Assembly (NCBI RefSeq): GCF_011806575.1
Contig: NZ_JAATOO010000011.1
Location: 62,001 to 126,000 of the forward strand
DNA length: 64,000 nucleotides
Origin: Vibrio hepatarius
GTDB lineage: Bacteria > Pseudomonadota > Gammaproteobacteria > Enterobacterales > Vibrionaceae
Direction: 5' to 3'
Part shown: one piece after another, positions 8,598-17,819 of the stretch
Layout of the letters: each line of letters opens with the position of its first letter
Numbering within the stretch: the stretch's first letter is position 1
The notes under the pieces: generated by a model
What the model saw: only the letters and a program-made list of their open reading frames with translations
Database searches by the model: none
Told to the model about the DNA's origin: nothing
Translations under genes and position numbers: made by a program

Positions 8598-9359
8598 ATG
8601 ATTTGGTCAGACATCAATACACAAGCGCAAGGCCTAGTACGCAAAAATCCTCGCCTGCAGGATTACATCAATTCGAAAATATTCGCCTATGAAGACTTCC
8701 CTAGCGCGTTAACGGGACACTTAGCCGATAGCCTGCAAGAGCAGCTTAAGCGTTCACTTCTCAAAGAGTGGTTTGATGACGTCATCAACCATCACCCTGA
8801 AATAGCAACGGCAGCAGAAGCCGACATAAACCGGATAGTGAGCTTAAATCCCGCCTGTCCAGATCACTTAACCGCCCTACTTTCTTTTCGTGGTATTGCT
8901 GCGATCCAAGCTTATAGAATCGCTCACGCCATTTGGAATAGTGGCGATATCCAAAGCGCGGTACTGTTGCAAAACTGGATTTCACTGCAATGGAATATCG
9001 ATATCCACCCAGCGGCTAAACTGGGACAAGGCTTGTTTATTGACCACGGGATTGGTTTAGTGATTGGTGAGACAGCAGTCGTCGAAGACGAAGTCAGTAT
9101 CTGGCACGGCGTTACGCTTGGCAGTACGTTGAATGAAACCGGAGACAGACACCCTAAAATACGCCGAGGCGCTCTGATTTGTGCCAGCGCTAGCGTGCTT
9201 GGAAACATCGAAGTCGGTGAAAACGCTATTGTTGCGGCAAATTCTGTCGTACTAAAACCTGTGTCTAATGGCATTGTGGTAGCAGGCGCGCCCGCGAAAC
9301 CTGTTGGTCAGGCTCCGTCGTCACTGGCTACTCTTTCTAATCAATCAGAACAAGTTTAG
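8598..9359 (+). CDS. cysE: Serine O-acetyltransferase
   Basis: This 253-residue cytosolic enzyme transfers acetyl from acetyl-CoA to L-serine, giving O-acetylserine for cysteine synthesis. The N-terminal half is the helical SAT domain (LRGIAAIQAYRIAH-type sequence). The C-terminal half is a left-handed beta-helix of hexapeptide repeats, including the DIHPAAKLG, GIGLVIGETAVV and VSIWHGVTLG stretches that form the active site, and the final GAPAKPVG. It is shorter than the roughly 273-residue enterobacterial CysE, so it may be a second paralogue less sensitive to cysteine feedback (inference). The VOC gene starts 9 nt after its stop, implying an operon. Confidence 0.85.
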   Translation: MIWSDINTQAQGLVRKNPRLQDYINSKIFAYEDFPSALTGHLADSLQEQLKRSLLKEWFDDVINHHPEIATAAEADINRIVSLNPACPDHLTALLSFRGIAAIQAYRIAHAIWNSGDIQSAVLLQNWISLQWNIDIHPAAKLGQGLFIDHGIGLVIGETAVVEDEVSIWHGVTLGSTLNETGDRHPKIRRGALICASASVLGNIEVGENAIVAANSVVLKPVSNGIVVAGAPAKPVGQAPSSLATLSNQSEQV

Positions 9360-9368
9360 GAACCTATT

Positions 9369-10256
9369 ATGAGCGCTATCGGACAGCAAACTTATGGTAT
9401 TGACCATCCACTTGTCACCGTCAAAGACCACGCACGCGCACTAGAACAGTTCAGAGCGCTAGGGTTTAGCCCTTCTCCAATCAGTTATCATCCTTGGGGA
9501 ACTGTCACCTCATTGCTGATGTTTCCCGGTAACTTTATCGAAGTGATTGGTGTCGATGACGAGTCAAAATTTGGCACCAACTCAGTGAATGGTTTCTGTT
9601 TTGGACGACAGCTGGGGGCGTTTCTACAGCGTGGTGAAGAAGGTATCTCCTTGGTTGCATTGCACAGTAAAGACGCAGATGCAGACCACGCGTCCCTAAC
9701 CGAACGAGGGCTAAACAGCCAAGGGCGTATCGACTTTCGCCGTAAAATGACCTTACCCGACGGCAGCCCAGATGAAGCCGTTGTGTCGCTGGCACTGTTT
9801 ATTGATGATGACACGCCGGATATCTCCAACTTTATCTGCCACCAACACCGCCCTGAACTGATTTGGGTAAAAGGCTGGCAGCAACACGCAAACGGAGTCA
9901 CAGGGATTGTCGGATTGACTTACATTGGTGATCTCAACCTTTACCAGCAACGTTGGCAATCAATCTACCAAGATAAAGTCCAACGTTTTGGCGATAAAGT
10001 GGAAGTCGATAGTGGATGTGGTTGGCTACGTGCAGTTTCGCGTGATAAGGCTGAAACTGTTTTTCAACCCGTGGAGCTGCCAACGACGACCAGTGAACGT
10101 CCTCACGCGGTGGCGATGACATTGAACACCACCAGCCTGACCGGGCTGAAACAATTACTCCAAGCCAACAAGGTGCCATTTTATAACGATGAGCATCGCG
10201 TCATAATCCAGCCAGAACTCGCGGGGAACGTCATTTTAGAGTTTATTGAATCATAG
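9369..10256 (+). CDS. VOC-superfamily (glyoxalase-like) protein
   Basis: This 295-residue protein opens with the typical VOC first strand (IDHPLVTVKDHARALEQFRALGF). It continues in the Glyoxalase_3 style: PWGTVTSLLMFPGNFIEVIG, then NGFCFGRQLGAFLQ and a second VOC-like half. Such proteins bind a metal and act on vicinal oxygen substrates, but the substrate here is unknown. It starts 9 nt after cysE with AGGAA as ribosome-binding site, so co-transcription is expected. A link to sulfur or thiol chemistry through cysE is inference only. Family fairly sure, function open. Confidence 0.75.
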   Translation: MSAIGQQTYGIDHPLVTVKDHARALEQFRALGFSPSPISYHPWGTVTSLLMFPGNFIEVIGVDDESKFGTNSVNGFCFGRQLGAFLQRGEEGISLVALHSKDADADHASLTERGLNSQGRIDFRRKMTLPDGSPDEAVVSLALFIDDDTPDISNFICHQHRPELIWVKGWQQHANGVTGIVGLTYIGDLNLYQQRWQSIYQDKVQRFGDKVEVDSGCGWLRAVSRDKAETVFQPVELPTTTSERPHAVAMTLNTTSLTGLKQLLQANKVPFYNDEHRVIIQPELAGNVILEFIES

Positions 10257-10296
10257 CGGATTCAGCGCAGAGATAACGACGCATACGCTCAATAGC

Positions 10297-11223
10297 TCAA
10301 ACGGCTGGTGTGTCGTTATCCAATTCTTGCTTAAAAAGCGCCACCAAGCATTTCATAAACTCACTTGGCCCCGGCCCGAGCTGCCTGCCTAAACGGGAAA
10401 ATACCACCGAGCCCGTGTTGTTCAGCCGTTGATTGTCAAACGGCAAACTGTTTAAAGAGGTGTACCAATCGGGCATACTTTTTAGCATAAAGTTAGGCAT
10501 GATGGTTGCCCCACCGTGAGAGGCGTAGCAGTGCAGCGCGGTCATGTTATTACTGATCACGTTAGGCGTGAGTGTGACGTTTTCTTCTTTTTCCACTTCT
10601 TCAATAAGCTGTCTTACACCGTGAGCCAAATCTGGCAGTGCAAGCGGATATTTCTTCAATACCGGCATGGTGATCGGTGTGGCTTCATTGTTGAGTGGGT
10701 GCTGCTTTCCGACCGCAATAATCATCGGATGAATAGCGGTGTAATGGGTGCGGATTTTTGGGTGCTGAGGCGGATTAAACACCACACCAATGTGCGCGTC
10801 GTCCTCTACCACTTTGCGTAATACATCGTTACCGCTGTGGATGGAAAGCACAATTTTGATATCTGGATATTTTTCGGCAAACACACACATCGCTTTACTG
10901 ACGATGTTGATAAAACCTTCCCCAATAGCCAGCTCGATCGTGCCTGATTGCAAACCTTCCAAAGACTTTAAGTTATCCAGCAACAACTCTTGTTGGATCA
11001 GGTAGTGCTTGTAGTATTTCAGCAGCTCTTCGCCCGCTTCTGTGGGTTTAATCCCACGTCGATGACGCTCAATCAGTACCGTATCCAGCTCACTCTCCAG
11101 TTGACTGATTTGGCGGCTGACCGCAGATGGCGCGACATTGAGAAAGTCCGCGGCCGCCCTGACACTTCCGTGCTGAACGGCTTCGTAAAAGAACTTGATT
11201 CGGTTTTCCTGCAGGAAGCTCAT
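10297..11223 (-). CDS. LysR-family transcriptional regulator
   Basis: This 308-residue regulator has an N-terminal winged helix-turn-helix (FFYEAVQHGSVRAAADFLNVAPSAVSRQISQLE) and a C-terminal periplasmic-binding-like effector domain. It is divergent from the beta-hydroxyacid dehydrogenase and aldehyde dehydrogenase operon across a 220-nt gap, the usual arrangement for a LysR regulator and its target. The effector is unknown. It converges on the VOC gene with only 40 nt between stops and no clear terminator. Confidence 0.9.
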   Translation of the reverse strand: MSFLQENRIKFFYEAVQHGSVRAAADFLNVAPSAVSRQISQLESELDTVLIERHRRGIKPTEAGEELLKYYKHYLIQQELLLDNLKSLEGLQSGTIELAIGEGFINIVSKAMCVFAEKYPDIKIVLSIHSGNDVLRKVVEDDAHIGVVFNPPQHPKIRTHYTAIHPMIIAVGKQHPLNNEATPITMPVLKKYPLALPDLAHGVRQLIEEVEKEENVTLTPNVISNNMTALHCYASHGGATIMPNFMLKSMPDWYTSLNSLPFDNQRLNNTGSVVFSRLGRQLGPGPSEFMKCLVALFKQELDNDTPAV

Positions 11224-11443
11224 ACATCACCCATTGTGCGTTGCCGTCATCGCAACATTTTTTAGAATTGAGTTTATTGTTCAGAACACTATGCCTACTT
11301 ATACTCCAAATCAAAGCAAAAACACTCATATTTATTAACAAAATCACAATCAATTCGTTTCATTCAGAGCCCAGCGTAGCCTGCAATTGGGCGCAAATCG
11401 GCAGCTCTCTGCGTGATTTAAGGACAAAAATAAGGATATGGAT

Positions 11444-12313
11444 ATGAAAATTGGCGTTATCGGCTTAGGAAATATGGGCTCGGGAATGGCAGCCACGCTG
11501 GCGAGAAAAGGTGAACAAGTGTACGGCTATGATTTGTCGACACAAGCACTTGAAGCGATAGCAACAAAAGACGTCACGCCGATTCATTCGCTCGAAGAGT
11601 TCACCGCACTTTGTAATGTCATCTTCCTTTCCTTACCGAAAGCCGAGCATGTCGAGCAGCTTTGCTTCGCGGACAACGGACTTCTCGCGCACGGGCACGC
11701 TGGCCTGACCATTATCGACACCACAACATCTGAAGCCGAAGTCAGCCGTAAGGTTGCTAATGCATTACAAAGCAAAGGCATTGAGTTTATTGATGCGCCC
11801 GTCTCTGGCGGCCCTGCAGGTGCGGCGTCCGGCACGATGAGTATGGTGCTCGGTGGCAATGAAGCGACAGTAAATAAAGTAATGCCCATTCTTGAAAAAA
11901 TCAGCGCAGTGCAGGTCCACATCGGTGATGTTGGTGCAGGCAACATTGCCAAAATCGCCAACAACATGTTGTGCGCGGCGCATCTGATTACTAACGCGGA
12001 AGTGATCAGTATGGCTACTAAAGCCGGAGTCGACCCACATAAAGTGCTGGCAGGGATTAACGCCGGTTCAGGGCGTAGCGGCGTCAGCCAAGTGAACTTC
12101 GAAAAATGGATTCTTAACGGCGCTTATGACTCAGGTTTTACCATGGGACTGATGCGCAAAGATGTTGGCTTAGCAGAAAAGCTTGCGGACCAGTTAGAGC
12201 TGGACTTCCCTCTGTGCCGACAAGTGATTCAGATGTGGCAACAGAGCCAACAACTTTCTGATCACGATGACTTTAACCAGATCGTCAAACAATCAGACTG
12301 CGACCTCTATTAA
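11444..12313 (+). CDS. NAD(P)-dependent beta-hydroxyacid dehydrogenase
   Basis: This 289-residue enzyme belongs to the 3-hydroxyisobutyrate, tartronate-semialdehyde and threonate dehydrogenase superfamily. It carries the Rossmann motif GVIGLGNMGSG at its N-terminus, the substrate loop DAPVSGGPAGAASGTMSMVLGG and the catalytic-lysine helix GNIAKIANNML (K170). It probably interconverts a 3-hydroxyacid and its semialdehyde. The partner aldehyde dehydrogenase 14 nt downstream could oxidise that semialdehyde. An ATG occurs two codons earlier, but AAGGA is spaced 7 nt from 11444, which I prefer. Substrate not determined. Confidence 0.85.
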   Translation: MKIGVIGLGNMGSGMAATLARKGEQVYGYDLSTQALEAIATKDVTPIHSLEEFTALCNVIFLSLPKAEHVEQLCFADNGLLAHGHAGLTIIDTTTSEAEVSRKVANALQSKGIEFIDAPVSGGPAGAASGTMSMVLGGNEATVNKVMPILEKISAVQVHIGDVGAGNIAKIANNMLCAAHLITNAEVISMATKAGVDPHKVLAGINAGSGRSGVSQVNFEKWILNGAYDSGFTMGLMRKDVGLAEKLADQLELDFPLCRQVIQMWQQSQQLSDHDDFNQIVKQSDCDLY

Positions 12314-12327
12314 TCAAGGATGACACA

Positions 12328-13839
12328 ATGAATAACGAACAGATTAGCGCATCACTAAACAAATACCTCGCAGCAGAACGCATCGGTAGCTGGGTAAACG
12401 GTGAGATCATTCTTGGCCATGGACAGCAAATCGACTTAGTACAAGCTCACGATGAACAAGTATTACTGTCGTATCAAGATGCCGATAACGAGCTGGTTGC
12501 CACACTCAATGAAGCGACGGGCATCGCTCAGCAAGCTTGGTGGCAACTTCCCGCCAAAGAGCGTGGTCGCGTGATGTACCAAATCGGCGCTGAAATTCGC
12601 AAAGAAGCGGAAGAGTTGGCGTGGATAGAGTGCTTGACCGCCAACAAGCCACTGGCGAATGCCAAAGGTGAAATCACCGCGGTGGCGGAAATGTTTGAAT
12701 ACTACGCTGGTTGGACGGATAAACTGCACGGCGAAGTGATTCCTGTGCCTAGCTCGCACCTCAATTACGTTAAGTACGAGGCGATCGGGACAATCTTGCA
12801 AATCACGCCCTGGAATGCACCGATTTTCACCGCCGGTTGGCAAATCGCTCCGGCGATCGCGGCGGGTAACGCGGTGATTTTGAAGCCGTCAGAACTCACG
12901 CCTGTCAGCTCGTTGATTCTCGCTTCACTGATTGAACGCGCTGGCGCACCTAAAGGGTTAGTTAACGTCGTCGCTGGCTATGGGCATACTATCGGACAGC
13001 AAATTATCGCCAGCGCAGATATTGGCAAAGTGTGTTTTGTGGGCTCACCAACAACTGGTTGCCACATCGCGATCGCGGCAGCCAAGCGAACTATTCCATG
13101 CGTACTAGAACTGGGCGGTAAGTCCGCCAATATCGTGTTTGAAGACGCCGATTTAGATAAAGCAATGAAAGGCGCGATGTCCGCAATCTTTGGTGGTTCA
13201 GGACAAAGCTGTGTTTCCGGTTCGCGCCTTCTGATTCAAGAGACCATCTTCGATAAGTTTGTCGCTTCAGTCGCATCTGCCGCTGAGCAAATCAAGGTGG
13301 GCAACCCAACAGATCCTTCCAGCGATATTGGTCCAATCAACAACCAAAAACAGTACCAACACGTTGCCACTATGCTTGACGTCGCCAAAGCCGAAGGCGC
13401 ACGTGTGGTCGGCGAGCGAGCACCCAACCCAGAGACAAGTGGCTATTACATTAACCCAACGGTACTTAGCGGTCACAACGGTATGCAGGTAGCGCAACAA
13501 GAAGTCTTTGGCCCAGTAGTGATTGCGATCCCTTTTAAAGATGAAGCGGATGCAATACGTATTGCCAACGACAGCGAGTTTGGATTGGCAGGTGCGGTTT
13601 GGACCAATAACGTCGCAAAAGCACACCGTGTGGCGGATAAAGTCAAAGCTGGCACGTTCTGGATCAATAGCTACAAAACCATTCATGTTAGCTCTCCATT
13701 TGGTGGCTACAAACAGAGCGGCTATGGTCGTTCATCAGGGATTGATGTGTTACGCGAATACAGCGAAACCAAGAGTGTGTGGGTAGAAACCTCAGACTCT
13801 CCCGCGTTCAGTTTTAACTACGGAACTGTCGAAAGCTAA
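12328..13839 (+). CDS. NAD(P)-dependent aldehyde dehydrogenase
   Basis: This 503-residue cytosolic aldehyde dehydrogenase oxidises an aldehyde to an acid. Catalytic features are all present: the ITPWNAP nucleotide-binding segment (near 159-165), K186, general base E261 in LELGGKSAN and nucleophile C295 in GGSGQSCVSGSR. AAGGA precedes the ATG. It is the second gene of the LysR-controlled operon and ends at a strong terminator. The substrate is likely linked to the product of the upstream dehydrogenase; a semialdehyde is plausible but unproved. Confidence 0.88.
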   Translation: MNNEQISASLNKYLAAERIGSWVNGEIILGHGQQIDLVQAHDEQVLLSYQDADNELVATLNEATGIAQQAWWQLPAKERGRVMYQIGAEIRKEAEELAWIECLTANKPLANAKGEITAVAEMFEYYAGWTDKLHGEVIPVPSSHLNYVKYEAIGTILQITPWNAPIFTAGWQIAPAIAAGNAVILKPSELTPVSSLILASLIERAGAPKGLVNVVAGYGHTIGQQIIASADIGKVCFVGSPTTGCHIAIAAAKRTIPCVLELGGKSANIVFEDADLDKAMKGAMSAIFGGSGQSCVSGSRLLIQETIFDKFVASVASAAEQIKVGNPTDPSSDIGPINNQKQYQHVATMLDVAKAEGARVVGERAPNPETSGYYINPTVLSGHNGMQVAQQEVFGPVVIAIPFKDEADAIRIANDSEFGLAGAVWTNNVAKAHRVADKVKAGTFWINSYKTIHVSSPFGGYKQSGYGRSSGIDVLREYSETKSVWVETSDSPAFSFNYGTVES

Positions 13840-13870
13840 ATAACAATTGCGGCTTAGAAACACATTAAAC

Positions 13871-13911
13871 AAAATCCCCCTGAGAGTCTTTCAACCGCTC
13901 AGGGGGATTTT
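13871..13911. terminator. Strong bidirectional terminator
   Basis: A 14-bp stem AAAATCCCCCTGAG/CTCAGGGGGATTTT with a T-run on both strands separates the convergent aldehyde dehydrogenase and GGDEF genes. Confidence 0.92.
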
Positions 13912-13931
13912 TTCGTTCAACAATATCGAAG

Positions 13932-15539
13932 TTATGCGCCCAGCTCAGTCCTGTTTCGACCATTTTCTTTCGCTTTGTACAACGCTTTGTCTGCTTCTTT
14001 CATCACGCTTTCGATCGGCTCAGGCTGACCAGCCCAATGTGAAACACCAATAGAGATAGTGATACAACTCACGACGGCAAAGTTATGGGTTTCCATTGAT
14101 TTACGTATTCTCTCTGCGACTTCAAACGCTTGGTTTACATCCGTATTCGCAAGGAAAATCATAAATTCTTCACCGCCAGAGCGACAAACTATATCAAGGT
14201 CTCTCGCTTGCACTTTCATTAACTGCGCCACTTCTTTTAGTAGTTCATCACCCGCATCATGACCAAAGGTATCGTTGACCTTTTTGAAGTAGTCGATATC
14301 CAACGCCAGCAGTGAAAAAGGCATATTGCGCTCGCGTAAGTTTTCTACTGTTTTTTCTAAGCCGCGTCGGTTAAGTAGGCCCGTCATTGCATCTGTCATA
14401 CTGTCTGAGTGGAGCTTATCAATAGTACTTGAGACAATATCGAATGCCTTTAGGAAACTGCTCTTTAAATGTGAGGCTTCAAAATACCACGGCTTGATTA
14501 CTTTTAGCTCCTCAATGGTCGAAGCATGGTTATCAAATGCCTTCACTGTGCTTGCCAGTTGCCATAACGGTCTTGAAATATAGATTGCCGAAATCCAAAT
14601 CAACAACAGCGTAAGCATTCCGATTGGAATCGATTCCCAGAACACTTTCCACATCTGCTCATCCAATAGAGTCAGCGTCAGTTCTTTCGGCCTTTGTGCG
14701 ACAACGCCCCAGCCTGAACTTTGCACTGGCGCATAACCCGCCAGCATATCTATGCCAACCGAGTTAACGATATTTTGTCCACCATGTTGACCTTCGATTA
14801 CCGCGTTAATCGCCTTATTGGTTACGATGACCTGTCCTATGCGATTTCTGTCTGGGTGATAAATCAGTGTTCGGTGTCTATCTACGACATAAAGATAAGA
14901 GCCATCTTTGTAACTGTGCTGGCCAAGCAACGTCATCAAGATGTTTTTCTTCTCTAGATAGATAGTCCCACCGATATAACCGAGGTAATCACCACCAGCA
15001 GAAAAGATTGGATAAGACAAACTAATCAAATAGTTGCCTGCTGGCGACACAAATGGGTCGGTAATCAAAGGATGCTGCGCATTAAGTGATTGCAACGAAC
15101 GCTCACTCTTGAGCTTAACGCCTTTGATGCGCAGATTCTCCGGCGAAATAGAGACAATAACGCCATTGGCATTCACCACCACCACCGAGTTAAATGAGCT
15201 CGTCTGAGCGTGAAGGCGATCAACCTCCGTCGTCAACACTTCGTCGTCGTCCATTTTCGTCGACAAGTATTGAGCACTGTACTCCAACTGGCTCATGGCG
15301 GAGTCGATAAAAGCATCCGTCATCTCTGCCATTTTTTCCGAGTAAACACGGTTAGACTCGATGGTATTGCTGATGATCAGCTCACGTTGCACCCGGTAAG
15401 TGGAGTAGAACGAGTTAAGTAAAGTGATAACGACACTAAACACGCACAGCAGGAGAATCAGCTTTCTTAAGTTAATTTTTTCTTGGGCTCTTTTGCGCAT
15501 CCGGCCGTGCCATTCCATATTCATATGATTGAACAACAA
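13932..15539 (-). CDS. Membrane Cache-sensor diguanylate cyclase
   Basis: This 535-residue inner-membrane enzyme is predicted to make cyclic-di-GMP. Order: transmembrane helix (about 25-45), periplasmic double Cache domain (about 50-300, with NYLISLSYPIF and GYIGGTIYLEKKN phrases), second helix (about 303-323), then GGDEF domain. The active-site motif GGEEF (455-459) is intact. An RxxD inhibitory site (R446-D449) lies five residues before it, so product feedback is expected. The start is ambiguous: TTG 15539 has GGTGA at 7 nt, while in-frame ATGs at 15524 and 15518 lack a clear ribosome-binding site. The Cache ligand is unknown. Confidence 0.88.
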   Translation of the reverse strand: MLFNHMNMEWHGRMRKRAQEKINLRKLILLLCVFSVVITLLNSFYSTYRVQRELIISNTIESNRVYSEKMAEMTDAFIDSAMSQLEYSAQYLSTKMDDDEVLTTEVDRLHAQTSSFNSVVVVNANGVIVSISPENLRIKGVKLKSERSLQSLNAQHPLITDPFVSPAGNYLISLSYPIFSAGGDYLGYIGGTIYLEKKNILMTLLGQHSYKDGSYLYVVDRHRTLIYHPDRNRIGQVIVTNKAINAVIEGQHGGQNIVNSVGIDMLAGYAPVQSSGWGVVAQRPKELTLTLLDEQMWKVFWESIPIGMLTLLLIWISAIYISRPLWQLASTVKAFDNHASTIEELKVIKPWYFEASHLKSSFLKAFDIVSSTIDKLHSDSMTDAMTGLLNRRGLEKTVENLRERNMPFSLLALDIDYFKKVNDTFGHDAGDELLKEVAQLMKVQARDLDIVCRSGGEEFMIFLANTDVNQAFEVAERIRKSMETHNFAVVSCITISIGVSHWAGQPEPIESVMKEADKALYKAKENGRNRTELGA

Positions 15540-15801
15540 ATCTAATTCACCAGGATTCTAATCGCAACCGATATAAATCCCTACAAAACAAGAAGTTTAA
15601 GTAACCAAAACGTTAGTCAGGTACAAGAATGCGCAGTATTGAGAGTTAGGCTTAGGTATTCATACTTCATATACGTTAACAACGCGCCATCCAAATAGAG
15701 AATAAACAACAACTAATATTTGAACTTTGTTTATTTCGAAGCCTCGTATTCAAAGCGAATAACTTTTAGTTTTGACTTATTGTTGAGGTTTTCAGGTCCG
15801 A

Positions 15802-16731
15802 ATGACACTTAAAAATATACTGTTAGCACTGGTATTAATGTTGAACACCATGGTTGCGATGCACGTACAAGCATCCACAAACTTCACACTACAAAGAACA
15901 GATAAGACTTACATAAACTATTACTTGCACGAATCGAATCCCTCTAGCGATACGCTTTTGGTTTTAATCCAAGGCTCAGATTGCAACAGTGTGTATCACA
16001 ACAAACTGATCAACGATAAGTTTGCTAAGGTTCTGCCTCAAGCCGATGTCCTGACAGTTGAAAAGTACGGAATCGAGAAGAGCCTTAGGTGGAATAAGGA
16101 TCCGGAAAGACAAGATTGCCCTAACGCTTATCTAATTAATGACTCACCCTCACAGCGAGTGAAGGACTACACTCAAGTGCTAAACGCACTCAATCAGCAT
16201 CGCGGGTACAGCAAGATCGTTTTAATCGGTGGCAGTGAAGGCGCCTTAATCGCCAATATCCTTGCTTCGCAATTAAGTGATATAAGTGCGACCATTTCGC
16301 TCAATGGCGGCGGGCGAAAATTTGTTGATGATGTATTACATAATATAAGGTCACAATCTCCCTCTGACGAAGCTTATAAACAAGCATCCGACGGCTTTAT
16401 TGGATTTCACAACCACATATTAAATAGCAAACCGTTCGAATTGAACATGAGTGGGCATGGTTATAACTGGTGGAAAGAGATGTTTGAAATCGACCAGACT
16501 CAAGTTTTATCGAAAATTGCCACGCCAGTATTACTAATCCAATCCGGTCAAGATAAAAATGTCTCGGTAGACTTGGCTATCGCTCAAGCGAAGCAAATCT
16601 CTAAGAACCAACCAAATGTAACGTTTAAAGTATACGAGCAGCTTGATCACTCTTTTGAAGCAGTCGATGGTACTAGCCAAGTAGATGCGGTGATTAAAGG
16701 TATCCAGCACTGGTTAGCGCTGTATTTGTAA
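15802..16731 (+). CDS. Exported alpha/beta hydrolase
   Basis: This 309-residue protein has a signal peptide (about 1-24) and an alpha/beta-hydrolase fold. The nucleophile elbow GGSEGA gives S145; D250 (QSGQDKNVS) and H282 (LDHSFE) complete a plausible triad. C61 and C106 could form a periplasmic disulfide. The fold resembles dienelactone-hydrolase or acyl-esterase relatives, but the substrate is unknown. It has its own 260-nt upstream region and a downstream terminator, so it is monocistronic. Confidence 0.75.
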   Translation: MTLKNILLALVLMLNTMVAMHVQASTNFTLQRTDKTYINYYLHESNPSSDTLLVLIQGSDCNSVYHNKLINDKFAKVLPQADVLTVEKYGIEKSLRWNKDPERQDCPNAYLINDSPSQRVKDYTQVLNALNQHRGYSKIVLIGGSEGALIANILASQLSDISATISLNGGGRKFVDDVLHNIRSQSPSDEAYKQASDGFIGFHNHILNSKPFELNMSGHGYNWWKEMFEIDQTQVLSKIATPVLLIQSGQDKNVSVDLAIAQAKQISKNQPNVTFKVYEQLDHSFEAVDGTSQVDAVIKGIQHWLALYL

Positions 16732-16751
16732 GAGCTTTAGAGACAAAAAAA

Positions 16752-16769
16752 GCGCTCCAGATGGAGCGC
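16752..16769. terminator. Bidirectional terminator
   Basis: The stem GCGCTCC/GGAGCGC with an AGAT loop is preceded by A7 and followed by CTTTCTT. It separates the hydrolase gene from convergent tdh. Confidence 0.8.
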
Positions 16770-16787
16770 CTTTCTTATTTGAATTTG

Positions 16788-17819
16788 TTATTCCCAATCA
16801 AGGATAACTTTGCCGGAAGCGCCGCTGCGCATAACATCGAAGCCTTTTTGGAAATCATCAATCTTGTAGTGGTGAGTAATGATTGGCGTTAAGTCTAGAC
16901 CTGATTGAATCAATGAAGCCATCTTGTACCAAGTTTCGAACATTTCGCGGCCGTAGATACCTTTGATCACTAAACCTTTGAAGATCACTTGGTTCCAGTC
17001 GATACCCATGTCAGATGGTGGAATACCCAGTAGCGCGATACGACCACCGTGGTTCATCGTCGTCAGCATTGAGTTGAACGCTGATGGGTTACCAGACATT
17101 TCAAGACCGACATCGAAACCTTCTGTCATGTTTAGCTCAGCCATTACGTCTTCAAGCTTTTGCTCGGCAACGTTTACGGCGCGAGTGACGCCCATTTTGC
17201 GTGCTAGCTCTAGGCGGTATTCGTTCACATCAGTAATCACAACGTGACGAGCACCAACGTGTTTCGCAACCGCTGCCGCCATGATGCCGATAGGGCCTGC
17301 ACCTGTGATTAGCACGTCTTCACCCACTAGGTCGAATGACAGCGCAGTGTGTACGGCGTTACCAAATGGGTCAAAGATAGACGCGAGATCGTCAGAGATG
17401 CCTTCTGGAATCTTAAACGCATTAAATGCTGGAATCACTAGGTATTCTGCGAATGCACCTTCGCGGTTTACGCCGACACCCACAGTGTTACGACATAAGT
17501 GAGTACGGCCGCCACGACAGTTACGGCAATGACCACAAGTGATATGACCTTCGCCAGAAACACGGTCGCCAAGTTCAAAACCGCGAACTTCCTGGCCAAT
17601 ACCAACCACTTCACCGACATATTCATGGCCAACAACCATAGGCACTGGAATCGTCTTTTGTGACCATTCGTCCCAGTTGTAGATGTGTACATCGGTACCA
17701 CAGATAGCGGTTTTCTTAATGCGGATCAGTAGATCGTTGTGACCAAGCTCAGGCTTGTCCACTTCCGTCATCCAGATGCCTTCTTCAGGCTTTAGTTTTG
17801 AAAGTGCTTTGATTTTCAT
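16788..17819 (-). CDS. tdh: L-threonine 3-dehydrogenase
   Basis: This 343-residue zinc enzyme oxidises L-threonine to 2-amino-3-oxobutyrate with NAD, the first step of threonine breakdown to glycine. Catalytic zinc ligands C40, H65 and E66 ([16 protein letters not shown]) are present. So are the structural zinc cysteines C95, C98, C101 and C109 and the NAD motif GAGPIG (173-178). Its ATG overlaps the kbl stop in TAATG, indicating translational coupling. Kbl cleaves the unstable product. Identification is certain at family level and near-certain at gene level. Confidence 0.97.
   Translation of the reverse strand: MKIKALSKLKPEEGIWMTEVDKPELGHNDLLIRIKKTAICGTDVHIYNWDEWSQKTIPVPMVVGHEYVGEVVGIGQEVRGFELGDRVSGEGHITCGHCRNCRGGRTHLCRNTVGVGVNREGAFAEYLVIPAFNAFKIPEGISDDLASIFDPFGNAVHTALSFDLVGEDVLITGAGPIGIMAAAVAKHVGARHVVITDVNEYRLELARKMGVTRAVNVAEQKLEDVMAELNMTEGFDVGLEMSGNPSAFNSMLTTMNHGGRIALLGIPPSDMGIDWNQVIFKGLVIKGIYGREMFETWYKMASLIQSGLDLTPIITHHYKIDDFQKGFDVMRSGASGKVILDWE

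Noticed and set aside
9488..9901. 137-codon open frame antisense to the VOC gene
   Set aside because: Serine- and proline-rich shadow of the real coding strand with no supporting signals.
13267..13686. 139-codon open frame antisense to the aldehyde dehydrogenase
   Set aside because: It mirrors a well-supported gene, has no start signal and reflects codon bias of the true frame.
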